Positions 59,357-64,000 of a DNA stretch of 64,000 nt are shown here, piece after piece; the stretch's first letter is position 1; every line of letters begins with the position of its first letter. Made by a program: the position numbers and the translations under genes. Origin of the DNA: an uncultured Collinsella sp. (GTDB lineage Bacteria; Actinomycetota; Coriobacteriia; Coriobacteriales; Coriobacteriaceae); contig CAADUO010000030.1 of assembly GCA_900752215.1 (NCBI GenBank), positions 1-64,000 of the forward strand, in the 5' to 3' direction. Below the pieces are notes generated by a model. It saw nothing but the letters and a program-made list of their open reading frames with translations, made no database searches and was not told the DNA's origin.

Positions 59357-60886
59357 CTAATCCAGTTTGGTACCTGGCACCTGCACGGCTTTACCGAGCA
59401 ACGCTTTGAGCTCGTTCAAAATGGAAACGGGCTGTCGATTGACAGCGTCCAGATGAAGCGTCGCCACACGAATGGGCGGCTGATATTCAAGCGAGCCGAT
59501 GAGCACGGGAGAACCCAGGAATCGTTCGATTTCGTTTGCGAGCTCGTCGATTGCCTCGGGGCCGAGCTCATCGAAAAGCGCCACGAACATTGGTCCCGTC
59601 GAGCGGAACAAGCGACCCTTGCCGCGCGAACAGTCCATGAGGCAGGCGGCGCTTTCGGCGAGCACGCGGTCGCCTGCATCGAATCCAAAGCGGGCATTGA
59701 CTTCGGCGATATCGTCGACCTTAATGGCAATAAAGCCTGCCTCGCGCGCCACGCGGCGCATCTCTCCAATAGCGTTGACCAGCGCGTGGACATCGCCCAG
59801 GCCCGTTACCGAGTCGGTCGTATCTGCCAAGCTTCGGTTGATGATAATGCCCACATACATGTTGGGCTCGGTATCGGTGCCGTCCAAACGGTAGCCCGTG
59901 CAGTCGCAAAGCACGTATTTTCCGGTGGCATCCATTACGCGATACTGCATGTAATGGAAGTGCCACGTGCCGTTTATCACCATGTCGAGCTCGGCGCGTA
60001 CGTTGTCGCGGTCCTCGGGATGAACGCGGGCGAGCCACATGTCGACCGAGTTAAAAGGGTGCTGGGAGGGCAGGTCAAAATCGCGCACGGTGTTAACCGA
60101 CCATTGCGATTCTCCCGTATCGAGGTTAAGGATGAACGGATAGCGTGTCTCGGAGCTCATGGAGATCGCTTGGAACACCCGGTCGTTGCAGGGAAGCTGA
60201 TCGACGATTGGGCGTTGCGGCGCGTCATTGTCTTTCGGTTGCTGCACACGATGCATAAGCTTATAGCGATACATCTTGCGATCGGCATCCATCGTCATCT
60301 GGCGACGCGTGTCGCCGGCAAGTGGATCGACGCGCGAGCAGCCAAAGCTAAAGCTGGCGATCATGGGCGCCTTGCCACCTGAGCTCGCCTCGATCAGCCC
60401 GGCACGTACCCGCTCCAAGCGCTGCTCGAGTTCGGTCTCGTTTGCGGAGAGCGAGATGAGCACAAACTCGTCTCCACCGATACGGAACAGCATCTCATCG
60501 TGCTCCATGGTTTCGGAGAGCGTGCGGCAGATGCTCAGAATATAGCGATTGCCTTCGGCGTGGCCAAACCTATCATTGCAATGTTTGAGATGGTCGATGT
60601 CAATATAGGCGCAGGTGAAGGGGTCACCTTTGTGCCAGAGTTGCTCGACGTGACGGTCGAGTCCGCCGCGGTTGCCCAAGTTGGTGAGCGGGTCGATATA
60701 GGCGTTGCTCTCAAGCAGCCGGCGCTCTTGTTGCAGGATGGCATGCGTCTTTTGCAGTTGCTCGCCAACGGCGCGCAACTCAGCAGGCAGCGCGGCAACA
60801 TCGAGTTCGGCGGTCGAGATGCCATTCGCAAGTCGCTGAAGATAGGCAATAATCGATTGCTCGCCCAGGCGATATGACTCGTTCAT
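59357..60886 (-). CDS. Diguanylate-cyclase-type protein, GGDEF plus PAS plus degenerate GGDEF
   Basis: The 509-residue protein has a helical N-terminus, then an intact GGDEF domain (about residues 65-215: DPLTNLGNRGGLDRH and RIGGDEFVLIS). A PAS-like segment (about 230-345: VNTVRDFDLPSQHPF, then WHFHYMQYRVMD) follows. The second GGDEF-like domain is degenerate, with FRSTGPMFVALFDE in place of the GGDEF loop. It has no transmembrane segment. It likely makes c-di-GMP under control of the PAS domain, with the second domain acting as sensor or GTP-binding regulator. Start ATG 60886 has AAGGAGG about ten bases upstream. Confidence 0.85.
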   Translation of the reverse strand: MNESYRLGEQSIIAYLQRLANGISTAELDVAALPAELRAVGEQLQKTHAILQQERRLLESNAYIDPLTNLGNRGGLDRHVEQLWHKGDPFTCAYIDIDHLKHCNDRFGHAEGNRYILSICRTLSETMEHDEMLFRIGGDEFVLISLSANETELEQRLERVRAGLIEASSGGKAPMIASFSFGCSRVDPLAGDTRRQMTMDADRKMYRYKLMHRVQQPKDNDAPQRPIVDQLPCNDRVFQAISMSSETRYPFILNLDTGESQWSVNTVRDFDLPSQHPFNSVDMWLARVHPEDRDNVRAELDMVINGTWHFHYMQYRVMDATGKYVLCDCTGYRLDGTDTEPNMYVGIIINRSLADTTDSVTGLGDVHALVNAIGEMRRVAREAGFIAIKVDDIAEVNARFGFDAGDRVLAESAACLMDCSRGKGRLFRSTGPMFVALFDELGPEAIDELANEIERFLGSPVLIGSLEYQPPIRVATLHLDAVNRQPVSILNELKALLGKAVQVPGTKLD

Positions 60887-60925
60887 GATGGATAACCTCC
60901 TTGGGCGGAACAACGGTTTGTATCA

Positions 60926-60954
60926 TATCCCCAATTCGGTTTGAACTGGGGATA
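60926..60954. promoter_or_regulatory. Palindrome upstream of the GGDEF gene
   Basis: TATCCCCAATTC (60926-60937) and GAACTGGGGATA (60943-60954) are inverted repeats with one mismatch around GGTTT. On the minus strand the TATGAT -10 (60927-60922) overlaps the inner arm, suggesting an operator. Confidence 0.45.
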
Positions 60955-61013
60955 TAAGTTAGCTAATGGAGACAAATGCCCCCTTCGGCGGTGGCGTTTT
61001 GCGCGCGAGCGTA

Positions 61014-61310
61014 TCAGTTGTTATTGCCGCCATCGAGCAATGCCTCAAAATCCTTCGCCGGCATGGGGCGGTAGTAGAGGAAGCCCTGAGCGTAGCGGGC
61101 GCCCATTTGTCGTAGCATGTTCGCCTGCCCATTTGTCTCGACGCCTTCGACCACGACGGGTAGATGGAGCGACTGCGCCATTTCGAGCATCGATGAAATG
61201 ATTTGCGTGCTGCGGCCTTGATCGCCGTCGACGGGCGCAATCTGCCAAATGTGCTTGTCGAGCGTCACCATAAAGCCGCTTTCCTCGAGTGCGGGGATAT
61301 GGGTGCACAT
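61014..61310 (-). pseudogene. Decayed EAL-domain phosphodiesterase fragment
   Basis: The frame reads like the two ends of an EAL domain joined together. HIPALEESGFMVTLDKHIW matches the N-terminal part of the domain. It is followed directly by QIAPVDGDQGRSTQIIS and then VVVEGVETNGQANMLRQMGA and YAQGFLYYRPMP, from the C-terminal third. The central part with the catalytic EAL/EVL and DDFG segments is missing. The fragment (about 98 residues) is too short to hydrolyse c-di-GMP, so I call it a remnant of a GGDEF/EAL pair, next to the intact GGDEF gene on the same strand. Confidence 0.65.
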
Positions 61311-61438
61311 GCTGTGGACGGCTATTATTCGACAGGCGGTAGCGCGACGATGCGATGTTCGATGAAAATGCGACTGAGACGATATATGTTGACGGGTATA
61401 CTTGTTCCGTTTGAATTTGCGGGGACGGAGATGGTCGC

Positions 61439-62308
61439 ATGGCACAGTCAAATACGACGCGCACGGTGGGGCTGGCACTCGAGGGAGGCGGCTACCGCGG
61501 CATGTATACGGCGGGCGTGCTCGACGTATGGATGGAGCATGGCTTAACTTGCGACCATATGGTGGGTGTCTCGGCGGGCGCGGCGTTTGGCTACAACTTT
61601 AAATCGCGCCAGATCGGCCGCGCCATTCGCTACAACAAAGCCTATTGTGCCGATAAGCGCTATGCGAGCGTGACGAGCTGGTTGCGAACCGGCGACATGT
61701 TCAATGCCGATTTTGCCTATCACGAGGTGCCCATCGAGCGCGATCCCATCGATTTGGAGACATATCGCGCCTGCCCCATGCGGTTTACGTGCGTGTGTAC
61801 CGATATCGAGACGGGCAAGGCCGTCTATCACGATCTGCCGTATGGCGACGAGCGCGATATCGAGTGGATCCGGGCGTCGTCGGCAATTCCCGTGGCGACG
61901 CGTCCCGTTGCTATTGACGGGCATAAGTATCTGGATGGTGGCGTGGCTGATTCTATTCCCAGCGCATGGCTGTTTGCGCAGGGGTATGACCGCAATATCG
62001 TGGTACTCACGCAGCCAGCGGGCTTTGTGAAGCAGCCCAACAGCGTGATGCCCATGCTGCGACGCGTGTTCCGTCACTATCCGGAGTTTGTCGCAGCGCT
62101 TGAGCATCGGCATGAGGTCTACAATACCACGCTCGATGACCTGGCACGTCGCGAGGCTGCCGGCGAGATCTTTGTGGTGCGGCCGAGCGAATCGGTGAAG
62201 GTGCCGTCGCTGTGTCGCGAGCCCGATGAACTTGAACGCATCTACCAGATTGGTCGCCGCGATGCGGAGGCGACCTTGCCGGCACTGGAGGCATATCTGG
62301 CAGAGTAG
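61439..62308 (+). CDS. Patatin-family phospholipase/esterase
   Basis: The 289-residue protein has the patatin signature: EGGGYRGMYTAG (oxyanion loop), GVSAGA with the catalytic Ser (GxSxG), and DGGVAD with the catalytic Asp. It probably hydrolyses lipid esters; the substrate is unknown. ATG 61439 is about 14 bases after a GGAG. No lipobox or signal is present, so it acts in the cytoplasm. It is divergent from the EAL remnant. Confidence 0.88.
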   Translation: MAQSNTTRTVGLALEGGGYRGMYTAGVLDVWMEHGLTCDHMVGVSAGAAFGYNFKSRQIGRAIRYNKAYCADKRYASVTSWLRTGDMFNADFAYHEVPIERDPIDLETYRACPMRFTCVCTDIETGKAVYHDLPYGDERDIEWIRASSAIPVATRPVAIDGHKYLDGGVADSIPSAWLFAQGYDRNIVVLTQPAGFVKQPNSVMPMLRRVFRHYPEFVAALEHRHEVYNTTLDDLARREAAGEIFVVRPSESVKVPSLCREPDELERIYQIGRRDAEATLPALEAYLAE

Positions 62309-62336
62309 GGCAAACTGCCGCGTGCTCAGCGGAAAG

Positions 62337-62374
62337 CGCATCCCAGAATGGACGTCCAAACTGGGATGCGTTTT
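62337..62374 (+). terminator. Terminator of the patatin gene
   Basis: CGCATCCCAG (62337-62346) pairs with CTGGGATGCG (62361-62370), followed by TTTT. Confidence 0.75.
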
Positions 62375-62420
62375 CCATTGCTGAAGTTATGGGGCCGCGG
62401 AGCAACTGCTCGGCTTATGC

Positions 62421-63116
62421 CTATGCCTGCTGCCAGGTGTCTACGAGCTCCTTGGCCGCGGCGTAGGGGTCATCGGCGCTGCAGACGGCACTCACCACAA
62501 AGAAGCCGTCGACGCCGGTGGCCTTGAGCTGCGGAAGGTCGGCCGTCTTGACGCCGCCGCCCACCACGATGGGCACGGGGCTTGCCGCATGGAGCGCGGC
62601 CAGGTCCTCAAAGCTCTTGGTGATGATAGAGCCGTCGGCCGCGCGTCCGCAGTCGCGCTTGGTCTCGGTCTCGTGGAGTGGGCCGATGCCAAGGTAGTCG
62701 ACCAAACTCATATCGGCGGTCTTGACGTACTCGAGCATCTCCTCGCAACGGGCCGAAAGGCCCACGATGGCGTCGGGGCCCAGCAACTTGCGACAGACCT
62801 CGACGGGAATATCGCTTTGGCCCACGTGCACACCGTCGACAGCAATACCCTGCTCGCGTGCGGCAAGCACACAGTCCAGACGGTCGTCGATCAGCAAGGC
62901 GACCTGACCGGTCTTGCCGGCCTGAGCGATTGCCTGCGCGGCGTCGCCGGTCAGCGCAATGATCTCGCGGGCGCTTGCCACCTTGGAGCGCACCTGGATG
63001 CAGGTAAAGCCGGCGTCGAGCGCCTGGGCCACCACATCGCCCACGGGGCGCCCGAGCGTGTTTTCGGGGCCGAGTACCAGATAGGCCGAGATATCAAGGT
63101 TGTCGCGGATGCTCAT
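62421..63116 (-). CDS. thiE: Thiamine phosphate synthase
   Basis: The 231-residue TIM-barrel enzyme joins HMP-PP and thiazole phosphate (THZ-P) to form thiamine phosphate. Blocks seen include IQVRSK, LLIDDRLD, DGVHVGQSD, YLGIGPL and VVGGGV. GGAGGAAG precedes the ATG at 63116, and the ATG overlaps the upstream gene's stop by four bases. It is the last gene of the thiM-(thiamine-binding protein)-thiE operon on the minus strand. Confidence 0.92.
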   Translation of the reverse strand: MSIRDNLDISAYLVLGPENTLGRPVGDVVAQALDAGFTCIQVRSKVASAREIIALTGDAAQAIAQAGKTGQVALLIDDRLDCVLAAREQGIAVDGVHVGQSDIPVEVCRKLLGPDAIVGLSARCEEMLEYVKTADMSLVDYLGIGPLHETETKRDCGRAADGSIITKSFEDLAALHAASPVPIVVGGGVKTADLPQLKATGVDGFFVVSAVCSADDPYAAAKELVDTWQQA

Positions 63117-63454
63117 CGTGCTTCCTCCTGCTTTTTGATCTGTGCTTCCATGCGCTCGAGTTTGCCGGTCATGGTGTCGGTAAATCCGGGTCGAATATCG
63201 GCTTTGAGCACGACTTCGGTGCGGATGCCCTTGCTCGCCAACACAAAGGTTGCGTCGCGCACGACCTGCATGACCTCGTCCCAGTCGCCCTCGATCTCGG
63301 TGAACATGGAGGTGGTGCGGTTGGGCAGGCCGCTCTCGCGAATGACACGCACGACCTCGGCGACCTCGGCGGATAGCTCATCGCCGGTGCCGCACGGGGC
63401 GATGGCCACGGCGACGAGCGTGTTCATGCCGGCATTGGTTGCGGGCTCGGACAT
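63113..63454 (-). CDS. MTH1187-family thiamine-binding protein
   Basis: The 113-residue protein of the MTH1187 (DUF77/YkoF-like) family forms a ferredoxin-like fold that binds thiamine or its HMP part. The pattern AVAIAPCGTGDELS, MFTEIEGDWDEVM and EVVLKADIRPG is diagnostic. GAGGAGG precedes the ATG at 63454. It sits between thiM and thiE, with overlaps of 3-4 bases, which supports a role in thiamine precursor binding within the salvage operon. Confidence 0.85.
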   Translation of the reverse strand: MSEPATNAGMNTLVAVAIAPCGTGDELSAEVAEVVRVIRESGLPNRTTSMFTEIEGDWDEVMQVVRDATFVLASKGIRTEVVLKADIRPGFTDTMTGKLERMEAQIKKQEEAR

Positions 63455-63457
63455 GGC

Positions 63458-64000
63458 CTATGCCTCCTCGAGCTCGAGTCGGTTATCGGCGATGTCTTGG
63501 GCGGTTGCGCGGTAGAGCTCGTCGATAAAGGCGACCTTAAAGCTTGCCGGGGCGTCGGCGACAGCGGCGGCACGCGTGCCGGCCACGTTGTAGACGGCGG
63601 TGCCGCAGACGGCTGCCGTAAACGGGTCGGCGGCGCAGGCGTACACGGCCAGCACGCCGCCCTGCGAGCAGCCGCAGCCGGTGATCTTGGACATGAGCGG
63701 GCTGCCACCGTGGGACTTGGCCACCGTCGTGCCGTCGGTGATCAGGTCGACTTCGCCCGAGACCACAACGGCGCCACCGGTGTGGCGAGCGAGCGCCACG
63801 GCGGCATCGCGGGCGGCGTCGACCGTGTCGGTGGTATCGACACCACGCACGCGGCTCAGATCAGCCGCCTCGCCCTCAAGACCCCACAGGCCGGCGAGTG
63901 CGATAATCTCGGAGGCGTTGCCGCGCACGATGGCGGGCTTGTACTGCTTGAGCTCGTTTACCAGCTGGGTGCGCAGGCTGCCGATACCCAGGCCCACCGG
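63458..64000 (-). CDS. thiM: Hydroxyethylthiazole kinase, 5' end beyond the window
   Basis: The visible 180 residues (the C-terminal two thirds) match ThiM, which phosphorylates the thiazole alcohol for thiamine salvage. They include a DPVG-type start at the edge (PVGLGIGSLR), RGNASEIIALAG, the GEVDLITDG loop and the glycine-rich GCGCSQGG with the ATP-binding Cys. The start codon lies past 64000, so the gene is partial. It leads the thiM-thiamine-binding-thiE operon. Any TPP riboswitch would lie upstream of the window edge. Confidence 0.9.
   Translation of the reverse strand, partial: PVGLGIGSLRTQLVNELKQYKPAIVRGNASEIIALAGLWGLEGEAADLSRVRGVDTTDTVDAARDAAVALARHTGGAVVVSGEVDLITDGTTVAKSHGGSPLMSKITGCGCSQGGVLAVYACAADPFTAAVCGTAVYNVAGTRAAAVADAPASFKVAFIDELYRATAQDIADNRLELEEA

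Noticed and set aside
63458..64000. TPP riboswitch for the thiamine operon
   Set aside because: The 5' end of thiM is outside the window, and no THI-box motif is visible in the sequence available.

Overview
The window is GC-rich and gene-dense, with short intergenic gaps and strong AAGGAGG-type ribosome binding sites. GTG and TTG starts are used freely. The gene set (paired topoisomerase subunits, EFR1-type ferredoxin, CD1871A-type CXXC micro-protein, an LAxTG sortase substrate, lone TipAS and LuxR regulators) points to an anaerobic gut actinobacterium of the class Coriobacteriia, most likely Collinsella. The genus is an inference from gene content and style; no rRNA is present to prove it. 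I saw no tRNA, rRNA, CRISPR array, prophage or complete insertion sequence.

Layout. 1-4.5 kb: a type IIA topoisomerase pair (minus strand) with a LexA-like box upstream. 4.5-7.4 kb: a DUF234-type ATPase behind a large inverted repeat, then a lipoprotein. 7.4-13 kb: a cell-surface locus. A Tat-type signal ORF and an LAxTG-anchored ORF lie in the same frame separated by one TAA codon, with a LuxR-type regulator upstream. 13-17 kb: a sensor kinase/response regulator pair divergent from a redox module (CXXC micro-protein, membrane Fe-S protein, thioredoxin-fold lipoprotein). 17-21.5 kb: a MacB-like fused ABC exporter and a tRNA-dihydrouridine synthase. 21.5-22.75 kb: a mostly non-coding island of palindromic repeats around an orphan antitoxin-like gene. 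22.75-26 kb: glutaredoxin, an XRE/zinc-ribbon/TipAS regulator, a TrmO-like protein and a MalY-like lyase. 26-32.7 kb: two amino-acid-type solute-sensing hybrid kinases, convergent around a flavin-binding protein gene. 32.8-36.1 kb: ion channels, a LOG-family protein and an EFR1 ferredoxin.

36.2-39.3 kb: a methyltransferase and a GntR-ABC operon. 39.4-42.6 kb: RF3, then a queuosine-precursor transporter behind a preQ1-I-like riboswitch candidate, and a short-chain dehydrogenase. 42.7-47 kb: uracil-DNA glycosylase, a DMT exporter with divergent LysR regulator, and a MATE transporter. 47-50.4 kb: RlmA- and RsmJ-like rRNA methyltransferases, small membrane proteins and a GNAT enzyme. 50.6-56.4 kb: a TetM-like GTPase, an ATPase and a short UvrA-like protein on one strand. 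56.4-59.3 kb: TrmL, a CobW-family GTPase, an ArsC-fold protein lacking its cysteine, and a flavodoxin-fold reductase. 59.3-62.4 kb: a GGDEF protein, a decayed EAL fragment and a patatin. 62.4-64 kb: thiamine salvage genes (thiE, a thiamine-binding protein, and thiM cut by the window edge).

Recurring themes are (i) several families of intergenic palindromic elements, some in two copies within the window; (ii) a vegetative -10 element of the TACAAT/GACAAT type; (iii) many sensory and transport genes whose partners are not nearby; and (iv) at least two genes in decay, the stop-split surface protein and the EAL remnant.
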